Assembly: GCF_900114255.1 (NCBI RefSeq)
Contig: NZ_FOSL01000022.1
Span: 1-64,000, forward strand
Reading direction: 5' to 3'
DNA from: Neomesorhizobium albiziae
Lineage (GTDB): Bacteria > Pseudomonadota > Alphaproteobacteria > Rhizobiales > Rhizobiaceae
DNA: 64,000 bases
Below are positions 16,970 through 25,790 of the stretch, piece by piece (the stretch's first letter is position 1; the number at the start of each line of letters is the position of its first letter). The notes under the pieces were generated by a model that saw only the letters and a program-made list of their open reading frames with translations, ran no database searches and was not told the origin of the DNA. Made by a program: the position numbers and the translations under genes.

Positions 16970-17941
16970 CTGAATGAAATTGACCTCTCGCGCGCTGACC
17001 TGAATCTACTGGTCCTCTTCGAGACCGTGATAGGGGAACGTCATGTCGGCCGCGCGGCGATGCGACTGAACCTGTCCCCATCTGCCGTCAGCCACGGCCT
17101 GGGCAGGCTGCGGCAGCTTCTCAATGATCCGCTGTTCCTAAGAACCCCGAAGGGCGTCGTACCTACCACGCGGGCCATGGAGCTCGCCGAGCCCATCGCC
17201 GACATCCTCGTCCGGGTAAGGAACGTGGTATCCACCGCCGAGCCGTTCGATCCGGCCACGTCCACCCGCCGGTTCACAATCGGCGCGCCGGACGGAGTGT
17301 CGGCGGTGGTTGTGCACCCGCTTCTTGCGGAACTCGAAAGGATCGCGCCGCGGATCGACATCGGCGTGCGCCAGATTCTGCCCACCCCGTCTCGCGTCTG
17401 GCTCGCCGCAATCGCCGATCTAGAGGCGCGCGGCATGGACATCGTACTCGTTCCTTCCGATGACATTCCGCCGCGTTTTGAGAAGCGCCTCATCTACGAG
17501 GAGAGCTTCGTGATCGCCATGCGGGCAGGACATCCCTTCGCGGCTGACCCGACCATCGAACGATACTGCGAGATGCGGCATCTGGTGGTTTCAGAGAGCG
17601 GTGATCCCCACGGATTCGTCGACGAGCATCTTGCGAAGCAGGGCTGCACGCGGCGGATCGCGCTGACCGTCCCGAACTTCATGTTCGCCCTCGCGGTCAT
17701 CGCCGAGACCGATCTCATCTCGGCCCTGCCGAAGCGGTTCGTCGCAATGCATGCGGCCCGCTTCGGGGTCCAGAGCCTGGACGCCCCGCTGCCACTGCCC
17801 GACTTCCGGCTCAACGCCGTCGCGCCCAAGGTCGCAATGCTGGACGCGGGGCTGGCCTGGCTCTTCTGCATGCTTGGAAAACCCGCAGAAAGTGGACAAA
17901 AGAACGCCGCAGCCGGTCGGCAGCAACGTCCGCTATCATAG
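16967..17941 (+). CDS. LysR-family transcriptional regulator
   Basis: A 324-residue regulator. The N-terminal winged helix (DLNLLVLFETVIGERHVGRAA, then LSPSAVSHGLGRLRQLL, residues 10-60) and a periplasmic-binding-protein-like effector domain (residues 95-310) are intact, and the N-terminus is of the NodD/NahR type. It is divergent from the minus-strand NTF2-like gene and the frameshifted mini-monooxygenase, the usual arrangement for a LysR regulator and its target. The effector is unknown. The last about 20 residues (AGRQQRPLS region) run beyond the usual end. Confidence 0.88.
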   Translation: MLNEIDLSRADLNLLVLFETVIGERHVGRAAMRLNLSPSAVSHGLGRLRQLLNDPLFLRTPKGVVPTTRAMELAEPIADILVRVRNVVSTAEPFDPATSTRRFTIGAPDGVSAVVVHPLLAELERIAPRIDIGVRQILPTPSRVWLAAIADLEARGMDIVLVPSDDIPPRFEKRLIYEESFVIAMRAGHPFAADPTIERYCEMRHLVVSESGDPHGFVDEHLAKQGCTRRIALTVPNFMFALAVIAETDLISALPKRFVAMHAARFGVQSLDAPLPLPDFRLNAVAPKVAMLDAGLAWLFCMLGKPAESGQKNAAAGRQQRPLS

Positions 17942-17971
17942 TCAGTCAGCCGTAATCTGATGGTCCGGTTT

Positions 17972-18040
17972 CGGCCCAGAAGCTGCCGGTCAGCAATGCG
18001 CCCCACTTGCCGACCTTCGCACCTCTAAGTGCGACGTCTT
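17972..18040. repeat. Dispersed intergenic repeat, copy C
   Basis: It shares the left half of the family very well (CGGCCCAGAAGCTGCCGGTC, then AGCAATGCGCC). The right half is weaker, with a GTGCGAC end. It lies between two convergent LysR genes. Confidence 0.65.
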
Positions 18041-18081
18041 GTACAATGCCTGATGCCGTCGTTCGTAGGTGCGCTGGTCTT

Positions 18082-19023
18082 CTACTTCGAACGACGAGGA
18101 AGTATCGCCGCTGGTTGCGCGTCAATCCGCTCCCTAAGACGTGGGAGAGCAAAATCCAGGAAGGCGCGTAGCTTCAGTGGCACCTTGCGTTGGCTAGGAT
18201 AGATCAGACTAGCTGGAAGGAGGGGAGGTTCATACTCCTCCAGCAATGTGACGAGAAGGCCCGACTTTACAAAGTGACTGGCCAGGTATGACGGCATCCG
18301 CGCAACTCCAGCCCCGGCGACGGCGGCGCTAGCCGCCGCCTCGACCGAGTTCACGAGGAGCCTGTAGGAGATCGGGACGATCACGAGGGTATCCTTCGAA
18401 CCGAATTCCCAACTTGACCCGCCAGTACCGGGTATTATCGCGCGGTCGTACGCCACACAGTCATGCGACTGTAGGTCAGAGGGGTGCTTCGGCACACCCC
18501 TGGCTTTCAGGTAAGCAGGGCTGGCACAGAGCACCCGGCGGAACAAACCAACGCGCACGGCAATCATGCTGCTGTCAGCCAGTTCGTAGACGCGGAGCGC
18601 GAGATCCACATCCTCCTCTAGCAGATCCACCCTCCGATCATTCAGCAGCACGCGCATGCGAATATCCGGATAGGCGCGCAGAAATTCTTCAACGACGGGC
18701 ATGACATGCACGCGTCCCATAATCTGAGACACACTGATGGTGAGCTCCCCCCGGGGTGTCAGGTACTCGCCCGCGGCACTGCGTTCGGCTTCCGCGATTT
18801 CTTCCAAGATCCGTCGGCATGATGCGACGTAGCTACGCCCGGAGTCAGTCAGCGTCAGTTTGCGGGCGCCGCGCAGCAGTAACCGGATTTTCAGATGCTC
18901 CTCTAACTCCGAAACCCGTCGGCTGACGGTCGCCAAAGGAAGGCCGAGCTGGCGGCCCGCGGCGGAGAGGCTCCCCGCATCTACAGCTGCAAGCAGAATG
19001 TTCATGCCTTCGAGACGGTCCAT
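18082..19023 (-). CDS. LysR-family transcriptional regulator
   Basis: A 313-residue regulator with the winged helix at residues 1-60 (MNILLAAVDAGSLSAAGRQLGLPLATVSRRVSELEE region) and an effector-binding domain with the family's ...VDLALRV and AGAGVARMPSY segments. It belongs to the group that usually controls a divergent oxidoreductase or detoxification operon. It is divergent from the plus-strand block 19149-24340 (epoxide hydrolase, SDR, EamA exporter), which is its most likely target. Sequence and length are normal. Confidence 0.88.
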   Translation of the reverse strand: MDRLEGMNILLAAVDAGSLSAAGRQLGLPLATVSRRVSELEEHLKIRLLLRGARKLTLTDSGRSYVASCRRILEEIAEAERSAAGEYLTPRGELTISVSQIMGRVHVMPVVEEFLRAYPDIRMRVLLNDRRVDLLEEDVDLALRVYELADSSMIAVRVGLFRRVLCASPAYLKARGVPKHPSDLQSHDCVAYDRAIIPGTGGSSWEFGSKDTLVIVPISYRLLVNSVEAAASAAVAGAGVARMPSYLASHFVKSGLLVTLLEEYEPPLLPASLIYPSQRKVPLKLRAFLDFALPRLRERIDAQPAAILPRRSK

Positions 19024-19148
19024 AGCCTTTCACCCAGTGAAAGGATGTCTCCCAAGTTTACCGTCTGATCGCCCGGACGGGAACGGTCTATGTTCTTCGC
19101 GTCGGTTCCGAATGTCCGACAAATCCCAACGCTGCTCGAAGGGAGACA

Positions 19149-19440
19149 ATGCAATTGACCATGCTCATGCAGACGTTTGCCGCCGTCGGGACCGTGCTGG
19201 CCACGAGTGCCTTCGCCCATGCCGCAATCCACAGCGCGAGGTACATCTGCGGCACTTCACCCTGCGTCGCAATTGGGGACGGGCGTGCCCATAACCTCAT
19301 CCGGGATACCTCGCCTGCCCGCTTCCCGAGGCGCTGGCCGTTGCCGCCCTCTGAGCTCAGCACCGAGTAGAGAACGTACGCATCGTACCTGTGCTCGGCC
19401 GCGCCATCAGGCATCTTCAAGGTCGGGCATCTGCGGATAA
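19149..19440 (+). pseudogene. Degraded copy of the DUF6130-like gene
   Basis: The first part reads QLTMLMQTFAAV-GTVLATSAFAHAA, matching the signal peptide of the intact gene at 21806. It continues with a recognisable GTSPCVAIGDG segment, then loses frame. ENVRIVPVLG reappears in another frame near 19373-19400, matching ENLRIVPVFG of the intact copy. At least one indel and internal loss are needed, so it cannot encode the full protein. It is evidence of a tandem duplication in this locus. Confidence 0.7.
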
Positions 19441-19519
19441 CACGACAAATCTCATGCAGCACTCAGACTTCAAAATCGAAGTGCGGGGCGAGAATCGCTT
19501 GAAACAAAGGACCAGTTCC

Positions 19520-20821
19520 ATGCGTAAGGAAATCTTTGCTGCCGCTTTTGCGGCTCTCTCATCGAGTGCCGTCTTTGCCCATGCCGAACAGCTGTCCGGA
19601 TCGCCGGTCGCCGGCAAAGCCGAAGCAGTTCTCCCATTCCGGGTCCATGTGCCCCACGCAGACGTCGCCGACATGAAGCAACGTCTCGCGGCCACCCGTT
19701 GGCCTGACAAGGAAACGGTCGTCGACCAATCGCAGGGCGCTCAGTTGGCGAAGCTCCAAGAACTCGTCCGCCATTGGGCGACGGAGTATGATTGGCGCAA
19801 GGCCGAGGCGAAATTGAACGCCTTCCCGCAGTTCAAGACGACCATCGACGGCGTGGATATCCATTTTATCCACGTACGCTCGCGCCACCCCAACGCCATG
19901 CCGCTGATCGTCACGCATGGTTGGCCCGGCTCGATCTTCGAGCAGATCAAGATCATCGGTCCGCTCACCGACCCAACGGCGCACGGCGGCCGGGCCGAGG
20001 ACGCCTTCGACGTGGTGATTCCTTCCTTGCCGGGCTACGGCTTCTCGTCTCGACCCACCGAAACCGGATGGGATGTGGAGCGCATCGGCCGTGCTTGGAA
20101 CGTGCTGATGAAGCGGATCGGGTATACGCGCTACGTCGCCCAGGGCGGCGATTGGGGAGCGGGTGTCGTCGAGGCGATGGCGCGGCAGGCGCCGACAGGA
20201 CTGCTCGGCATCCACACAAACCTTCCGGCGGTGTTTCCACCCGACGCTGCCGAGGCGATCGCTACCGGCGGGCCCGCGCCTGCGGGACTGACCCCGAAGG
20301 AGCGCGCGGAATTCGATGCCATGCAAGGGTTCATTAAGAACGGGGGCTGGGGTTACCTGACGATGATGAGTGCGCGACCGCAGGCCGTCGGCTACGGCTT
20401 GACGGACTCCCCCGCCGGCCTTGCCGGATGGATGCTCGTGCACGGCGGGTTCGGGAAATGGACCTACGGCAAGGATCCGGAACAGCGCCCTACGCCGGAC
20501 GAGGTGCTCGACAATTTTTCGCTGCATTGGCTGACCAACACCGTCTCCTCCGGGGCAAGGCTCTACTGGGAGAACCGCAACCAGAATCTAATCAGCGCTA
20601 CCGCGCAGAAGACCGATGAGATCACCATCCCGGTGGCGATTACCACCTTCCCGGACGACGACCTGTTCCGGGCGCCGGAGACGTGGGCGCGTCGCGCCTT
20701 CCCGAGCTTGATCTACTTTCATGACGCCGAAAGGGGCGGCCACTTCCCCGCCTGGGAGGAGCCGATGATTTTCACCCGCGAGCTCAGGGCGGCGTTCAAG
20801 CCGCTACGTGAACTGAACTGA
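19520..20821 (+). CDS. Exported epoxide hydrolase (EHN plus alpha/beta hydrolase)
   Basis: A 433-residue enzyme that opens epoxides to diols. A signal peptide (about residues 1-22, ending VFAHA) precedes the epoxide-hydrolase N-terminal domain (VADMKQRLAATRWPDK). The catalytic fold follows: HGWPGS oxyanion region, nucleophile aspartate in QGGDWGAG, and catalytic histidine in GGHFPAWEEP near the end. The ATG at 19520 has AAAGGA about 9 nt upstream and starts the signal peptide; the frame upstream of it is pseudogene sequence. Export is unusual for bacterial epoxide hydrolases and suggests a periplasmic role. It is first in a likely operon under the divergent LysR. Confidence 0.9.
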   Translation: MRKEIFAAAFAALSSSAVFAHAEQLSGSPVAGKAEAVLPFRVHVPHADVADMKQRLAATRWPDKETVVDQSQGAQLAKLQELVRHWATEYDWRKAEAKLNAFPQFKTTIDGVDIHFIHVRSRHPNAMPLIVTHGWPGSIFEQIKIIGPLTDPTAHGGRAEDAFDVVIPSLPGYGFSSRPTETGWDVERIGRAWNVLMKRIGYTRYVAQGGDWGAGVVEAMARQAPTGLLGIHTNLPAVFPPDAAEAIATGGPAPAGLTPKERAEFDAMQGFIKNGGWGYLTMMSARPQAVGYGLTDSPAGLAGWMLVHGGFGKWTYGKDPEQRPTPDEVLDNFSLHWLTNTVSSGARLYWENRNQNLISATAQKTDEITIPVAITTFPDDDLFRAPETWARRAFPSLIYFHDAERGGHFPAWEEPMIFTRELRAAFKPLRELN

Positions 20822-20899
20822 GACGAGTGCGCTGTGGCGCTTGCCGCCGCGCTCTCTCCAATAGTCGGACCCTTAGACACAAAACCTGAGGAGTATGCG

Positions 20900-21739
20900 A
20901 TGACCACGCAAAACAAGACGCCTGCCGGTGTTGCGGCTGACTCGTTGATTACCACAAGAGCCGCCGACCAGAACGCGGGAAAAATCCTTGGCGGCTCGGC
21001 CGGAGGCGGTGCCATGCCAGCGCTGACCGCCAAACTTTTCCTCCCCGAGGACCTTGAGGATGTCAGGAGAACGAAGAAGCTCGGGGAAAGCGATCTAAGT
21101 GCGCTTCAAGCCGTCGCAGACTGGATCAAGACCTTCGTGGCCAGGCCTCACAAGGATCTCGGCCGCGCTGGGCCCGTGTGTCCCTTCGTGCCTCAGGCCT
21201 GTAAACGTAAGACAGTTTGGCTCGCTCCTGAGCGGATCGCCGACCGGAGCGTGCTAGAAATTGTCCAGCTCATAAGGGTCTACCAGAAACTGTTCCTGGA
21301 GGCTCAACCTGTTGATGGCGACGATGCGACCTACAAATCAATCATCGTTGTTTTCACCGATTTGTCGGCGGATCGAGCAAAGGATCTCTTTGACGACGTC
21401 CTACAGCATTTTGGAGTTCCGTCCTATGCAGAAGATGGACTGGTGCTGGGAGGGTTCTACGCAACCAACGAGGGGTCTGCGCTATACAACCCCAGCTTTC
21501 GACCGTTCACTGCGCCCGTGCCGTTTCTGCTGATGAGACCAGCGGTCATCAGCGACTGGAAGTTCTTTTTGGACAATGAGGACCGGCTCAACCTTTGGGC
21601 GCGTCGCTATGGAGAGTCCGCAGTCCCGGCTCTCGCTGAGGAATTACGCCGCTTGCCGTGGCGCGCGAGGCGCGACCAATTCGAAGACACATGCCAAGAG
21701 TCGTCCGGAAAGCGTCAAGCGGCTACGTCGCCGAGCTAA
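20900..21739 (+). CDS. DUF6875-like protein of unknown function
   Basis: A 279-residue protein that I match from memory, not from a search, to the family called DUF6875. The marker is VADWIKTFVARPHKDLGRAG followed by PVCPFVPQA, then an IIVVFTDL strand and late FLLMRPAVISDWKFFL and LWARRYGE segments. There is no signal peptide and no membrane helix, so it should be cytosolic. GAGGAG precedes the ATG at 20900. Its last about 15 codons overlap a fragment of an epoxide-hydrolase gene in another frame (21724-21774), so the natural C-terminus may have been replaced by recombination. Confidence 0.7.
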   Translation: MTTQNKTPAGVAADSLITTRAADQNAGKILGGSAGGGAMPALTAKLFLPEDLEDVRRTKKLGESDLSALQAVADWIKTFVARPHKDLGRAGPVCPFVPQACKRKTVWLAPERIADRSVLEIVQLIRVYQKLFLEAQPVDGDDATYKSIIVVFTDLSADRAKDLFDDVLQHFGVPSYAEDGLVLGGFYATNEGSALYNPSFRPFTAPVPFLLMRPAVISDWKFFLDNEDRLNLWARRYGESAVPALAEELRRLPWRARRDQFEDTCQESSGKRQAATSPS

Positions 21740-21774
21740 GGCGGCGGCGCGCGTCGACCCGCTGGCCTGACAAA
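21724..21774 (+). pseudogene. Fragment of an epoxide-hydrolase N-terminal domain
   Basis: In this frame the codons read YVAELRRRRASTRWPDKI, which aligns with DVADMKQRLAATRWPDKE of the intact epoxide hydrolase (10 of 18 identical, including TRWPDK). No further hydrolase sequence follows. It is a leftover of a second hydrolase copy, joined to the end of the DUF6875-like gene and followed by the intact DUF6130-like gene. Confidence 0.5.
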
Positions 21775-21805
21775 ATCCTGCACTCATCAAAGAAGGACAA
21801 TGCAC

Positions 21806-22282
21806 ATGACCATGCTCATCAAGACGCTTGCCGCTGTCGCGGCTGGCACCGTGCTCGCCACGAGCGCCTTCGCCCAGACCGCGAGGGAGATCCGCGGCGC
21901 TTCCCCGTACGTCGCCATCGAGAACGAACCTGCACCCAAGCTGATTGTGGATCCCCCGCTTCCGGAGGGGCTGGCTATAGGCGTCTACTGGGCCCAGTAC
22001 CGGGTGGAGAACCTGCGCATCGTACCCGTGTTCGGGGCCGGCGCCCTCCAAGTGTCTCCACGTATAGGACATCTGCACGTCATTGTCGACGACTTGCCCT
22101 GGTGGTGGGCGGATGCGAGTGACAACAACACGGTCGACATAGCCGGTCTGCCGCCCGGCGAGCACAAGGTGAAGATCGCGTTGGTGGACGCTAATCACAA
22201 CTTCATCCCCGGACAGGAGGTGACCCATACATTCACCGTGCCCGCCTCAGCGAAATCGACCCACGCCCATAACGGCAATTAG
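21806..22282 (+). CDS. DUF6130-like exported protein
   Basis: A 158-residue secreted protein. The signal peptide (MTMLIKTLAAVAAGTVLATS, then AFAQ) is followed by a conserved core: ENEPAPKLIVDPPLPEG, YRVENLRIVPVFG, HLHVIVDDLPWWWADASD and LPPGEHKVKIALVDANH. The family name DUF6130 is recalled, not searched. Histidines in HLHV and GEHK hint at metal or ligand binding but no activity is known. The ATG at 21806 was preferred over 21800 because AAGGA then stands 8 nt away. A degraded copy lies at 19149. Confidence 0.75.
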   Translation: MTMLIKTLAAVAAGTVLATSAFAQTAREIRGASPYVAIENEPAPKLIVDPPLPEGLAIGVYWAQYRVENLRIVPVFGAGALQVSPRIGHLHVIVDDLPWWWADASDNNTVDIAGLPPGEHKVKIALVDANHNFIPGQEVTHTFTVPASAKSTHAHNGN

Positions 22283-22477
22283 AGGTGATGTGCAGCAGGG
22301 GGGCCGAGACATCTCATGAGCCCAGCCCCGAGAGGGATCGCCACCAACACCGACCAACCTCGATGCAAGCGCGAACCAACCAAGGCTGCCGGTATCAATG
22401 TCGTGGACCGTCTGAAGCGGACGTGACCGCAGCGCTTGAACAAATTCCATGCTGAAAAACAGTGAAGGAATAGACCT

Positions 22478-23239
22478 ATGCTCAAGAACAAGACGGTGCT
22501 GATTACTGGTGGCGCTTCGGGAATCGGTTTGGCCTCTGCCAAGCTAATGTACGAGGCCGGCGCCCGAGTGGCGATTACCGGTAGAAACCAACCCAAGCTG
22601 GACAAGGCACGCGCGGCCATCGGTGATGACCTGCTGACGCTCCAGGTAGACGCGCTTTCGACGGAAAGCCTGCGCAATATGGCGGCCCGGATCAAGGACG
22701 CGTTCGGCGGCCTGGATGTGTTCTTCGCCAATGCCGGCGTGGCATACACAACCCCACTTTCAGATGCGACCGAAGAAGCGTTCGATACCCTCATGGATAC
22801 GAACGTCAAGTCGGTCTTCTTCTCGCTTCAGGCGGTGGAGCCGATCATGCGTGAGGGTGGTTCGGTCATTCTGAATACCGCATGGCTCAACCAGGTAGGC
22901 GCCCCTGGCCGCGCTGCGCTTTCGGCATCCAAGGCGGCGGTTCGTTCCTTCGCCCGGACATTCTCGGCGGAGCTGCGGCCGCGGCGGATCCGCGTCAATG
23001 CTGTGAGCCCCGGTCTTATCGATACACCCATTCTCAGGGGCGTCGGACAGTCGGAGTTCCCCGGTCAGACCGAGGCGGAGTTCAAGGACTACCTTGACGC
23101 GGCTGCGAAGCAGATTCCGTTCGGCCGGCTGGGTCGCCCCGAGGAAGTAGCAGCCGCCGTCCTTTTCCTTGCCAGCGACGCGTCAAACTACATGCTTGGC
23201 TCGGAACTGGTCGTGGATGGCGGCCTGGCTGAACTGTAG
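22478..23239 (+). CDS. Short-chain dehydrogenase/reductase lacking the catalytic tyrosine
   Basis: A 253-residue Rossmann-fold protein. The nucleotide-binding motif TGGASGIG (residues about 10-17), NAG-type motif (FANAGVA) and C-terminal VNAVSPGLIDTPI with LGSELVVDGG are present. The YxxxK catalytic motif reads LSASK, so the tyrosine is leucine, and the usual serine segment reads LNTAWLNQ. A subfamily with LSA(S/T)K is known to me, so this is probably inherited rather than a fresh mutation. It may be a non-classical reductase or an NAD(P)-binding sensor. It lies between the DUF6130-like and EamA genes. Confidence 0.85.
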   Translation: MLKNKTVLITGGASGIGLASAKLMYEAGARVAITGRNQPKLDKARAAIGDDLLTLQVDALSTESLRNMAARIKDAFGGLDVFFANAGVAYTTPLSDATEEAFDTLMDTNVKSVFFSLQAVEPIMREGGSVILNTAWLNQVGAPGRAALSASKAAVRSFARTFSAELRPRRIRVNAVSPGLIDTPILRGVGQSEFPGQTEAEFKDYLDAAAKQIPFGRLGRPEEVAAAVLFLASDASNYMLGSELVVDGGLAEL

Positions 23240-23392
23240 GAGAAAGTGACGCTCGGCCTTCGCGTGGAACAACGTGCGAAGGCGAGCACCGAAGGAGCGG
23301 TGAAAGGTTTCATCAAAAAGGCCGCCCTAACAAAGCATCGCGAGCATGCACATTCTGATGGGTCCGCTCACGACAGCGCAAGGAAAACTGCC

Positions 23393-24340
23393 ATGCCTTC
23401 TAGCAGTGGGTCAGTTCGCCCTGGCCAGGATGCCAATGCATCGTCAATGCCTTGGCTGGTCTCCTGGTTGTTGCTGGGCCTGCTCGGCTTCATCTGGGGC
23501 ACCAACTTCCTGTTCATGAAGATGGCAGTCGCCGTTGTGCCGCCGCTCGAAGTGGCGTGGCTGCGAACTATCTTCGGCGCGCTCCCGATCGCTGCCTTTG
23601 CCCTCGTACGAAGATCGCTGGCGAGAACCGACTGGCGCTTTGCGCATCATTTCGCTGCCATGGCGCTCCTCGCCAATGTCGGCCCATATGTCTTCTTTGT
23701 TATTGGTACGTCGCACCTTCCGTCCGGTGTTGCCGGGGTCATCAGCGGAGCTATTCCCTTCGTGACAGCAGCGATCGTTGCGATCGCGCTTCCCGCCGAG
23801 CGCCTGACCCAGGTCAGGGCGCTCGGCTTGGGGATCGGGTTTGCAGGTGTCCTTCTCGTTGCGCCGCTCGGCCGTGGAGCAGCCATGGCAGGCGGCGGCT
23901 CGCCGCTGATCGGGGTGGCTGCGATGTTAGCCGGATCGGTGAGCTACGCACTGGCTTTGGTCTATGCGCGGCGGTTCATGGTGTCGCTCGGCCTGGGTCC
24001 GGTCAAACTGGCGACCTACCAGATGCTGTTCGCAGTTGTTCTGCTGGCCCCCTTTGCAGCCCCGGGACACTGGAGTGAGCTGGCTGTCGAACCCGAGGCG
24101 CTGCTGGCGCTCGTCTTCGGGCTCGGCCTGGCCGGGACCGGGATCGCCTTCGTCATCTATTACCAGCTCATCCAGCTCCTGGGGGCATTAAAGGCCGCAT
24201 CGGTTTATTACATTCCGCCGGTCGTCGCTCTCGTGGTTGGATGGGCATTCGCTGGTGAGACGATAACGCTTGTCCAAGCGATTGGCGCGACTCTCGTCAT
24301 GGCAGGAATTTTCTTTGCAATCCGGGATAGAGCCGGGTGA
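23393..24340 (+). CDS. EamA/DMT-family transporter
   Basis: A 315-residue inner-membrane exporter of the drug/metabolite transporter superfamily, with ten predicted helices in two EamA repeats. The first repeat starts LLGLLGFIWGTNFLFMKMAV (conserved W-G-x-N-F), and the second starts near residue 165. The ATG at 23393 has AAGGAAA about 8 nt upstream; the open frame extends further back but with no homology. As last gene of the block it may export a product or toxicant handled by the hydrolase and reductase upstream. Confidence 0.88.
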   Translation: MPSSSGSVRPGQDANASSMPWLVSWLLLGLLGFIWGTNFLFMKMAVAVVPPLEVAWLRTIFGALPIAAFALVRRSLARTDWRFAHHFAAMALLANVGPYVFFVIGTSHLPSGVAGVISGAIPFVTAAIVAIALPAERLTQVRALGLGIGFAGVLLVAPLGRGAAMAGGGSPLIGVAAMLAGSVSYALALVYARRFMVSLGLGPVKLATYQMLFAVVLLAPFAAPGHWSELAVEPEALLALVFGLGLAGTGIAFVIYYQLIQLLGALKAASVYYIPPVVALVVGWAFAGETITLVQAIGATLVMAGIFFAIRDRAG

Positions 24341-24563
24341 AATCCCTGCGCGTGCAACGTCGTTAAAGGGGCGGGAACTTGCCTTTGTCATCTATCCTAG
24401 GAACGTCCGGGAAGGGTCAGATCACGTCGATGCTCCCATGGGCCTGAAGGTCCGCTTCTGATAATCCGAGCCTCGAAGCTGCCAGTCAGCATTTGATGCG
24501 GTGGACGGCTCTCCTCCGCCTTGCGGCTATGGTCGCGGGGCCAGAGTTGGAAGGAGAGCTGAG

Positions 24564-25586
24564 ATGGAGAACGTTACGACGATTGGTCTGGATATCGCGA
24601 AGTCAGTGTTTCAAGTGCACGGCGTGGATGCTGTGGGCGCGGTGGTCATCCGAAGGAAGCTGACCCGTGGGCGGGTCCTCGGGTTCTTCGAGAAGCTGCC
24701 CCGATGTCTCGTGGGGATCGAGGCATGCAGCTCCTCGCACTATTGGGCGAGAGAACTGATCACACGAGGTCATGACGTGCGGCTGCTGCCGGCACAGTAC
24801 GTGAAGCCCTATTTGAAGCGGCAGAAGAACGATGCGGCCGATGCAGAGGCCATCTGCGAGGCGGTGACCCGGCCGACGATGCGTTTTGTGCCGGTGAAGA
24901 CGCCCGAGCAGCAGAGCGTGATGATGTTGCACCGGGTTCGGCTGATGCTCAACCGCCAGCGCACGCAGGTATCGAACGCGTTACGGGCCCATCTGTCCGA
25001 GTTCGGGGTCGTGGCGCCGATCGGGCGGAACGGAATCGAGCAACTGCTTGTCGTCATCAACGACGATAATGACACGAGGATACCGGCCGACGCGCGACTC
25101 TGCCTGCGGATGCTGGAGGCGCAGCTCAGGGTCGTGAAGGAGCAAATCCTCGAGAACGACCGAAGGGTCCGGGCGAGTGCGCGAGAGACCGAGCTTGGTC
25201 GCAGGTTGATGGAGATCCCCGGCGTGGGTCCGCTGCTGGCGAGTGCATTCGTCGCGACTGTCGCCGATGCGCACGTATTCAAGTCGGGGCGCTGTCTGTC
25301 GGCCTGGATTGGACTCGTGCCGAAGCAAAATTCAAGCGGGGGCAAGGAGAAGCTCGGCAGCATCTCCAAAGCCGGCAATCGCTATCTGCGCCAGATGCTT
25401 GTGGTCGGCGCGATGGCGGTGATCCGCCATGCAGAGCGGAACGGGACCAGGCGGCCATGGCTCGTGCAGTTGATGGCGCGGCGAACGACCAAGGTTGCGG
25501 CGGTTGCACTCGCCAACAAGACCGCCCGGATGGTCTGGGCACTGATGACCAGCGGTGAGCGCTACAGGGAGCCGATCATCGCATAG
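24564..25586 (+). CDS. IS110-family DEDD transposase
   Basis: A 340-residue transposase. The N-terminal RuvC-like DEDD domain shows D10 (TIGLDIAK), a glutamate in VGIEACSS, and two aspartates in KNDAADAEAI. The C-terminal Transposase_20 region has EIPGVGPLLAS and the serine-containing SISKAGNRYLRQ. GGAAGGAGAG precedes the ATG at 24564; the open frame before it is outside the homologous part. The gene looks complete and potentially active. Such enzymes move a circular intermediate guided by an RNA from the element's non-coding end. Confidence 0.92.
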   Translation: MENVTTIGLDIAKSVFQVHGVDAVGAVVIRRKLTRGRVLGFFEKLPRCLVGIEACSSSHYWARELITRGHDVRLLPAQYVKPYLKRQKNDAADAEAICEAVTRPTMRFVPVKTPEQQSVMMLHRVRLMLNRQRTQVSNALRAHLSEFGVVAPIGRNGIEQLLVVINDDNDTRIPADARLCLRMLEAQLRVVKEQILENDRRVRASARETELGRRLMEIPGVGPLLASAFVATVADAHVFKSGRCLSAWIGLVPKQNSSGGKEKLGSISKAGNRYLRQMLVVGAMAVIRHAERNGTRRPWLVQLMARRTTKVAAVALANKTARMVWALMTSGERYREPIIA

Positions 25587-25790
25587 AACGAGACAAGGCG
25601 CGCGATCGCCGACGAGGTTGGAAAGGGCGGACAGGAGCTAATGCACAAAGCCGGTTGATACCGCCGGATCGGGAGAACCCAATTGGGCCGTGCACTTCGA
25701 GTGCGAGCTTTCGATCGGGACCTGAGCCGCGCGAATGGCATTATGGCCAGCGGCGCATGAAATGCCGCACCTACAGGTCGGATACATGGC
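25587..25790 (+). ncRNA. Candidate guide-RNA region of the IS1111-type element
   Basis: Elements of the IS110 family encode a bridge or seek RNA in a non-coding end; in the IS1111 group it lies downstream of the transposase. The 200-bp stretch after this transposase has no gene and fits that place. It is assigned by position and family knowledge only; no target-matching loop was identified. Confidence 0.35.

Larger units (their letters stand above)
24490..25790 (+). mobile_element. IS110-family insertion sequence (IS1111-like layout)
   Basis: One transposase gene with a short upstream end (about 75 bp) and a longer non-coding downstream end (about 200 bp). No clear terminal inverted repeats were found, as expected for the family. 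The left flank (24472-24490) reads GAAGCTGCCAGTCAGCA, which resembles the dispersed repeat, so the element may have entered a repeat copy. Both boundaries are estimates. Confidence 0.65.
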
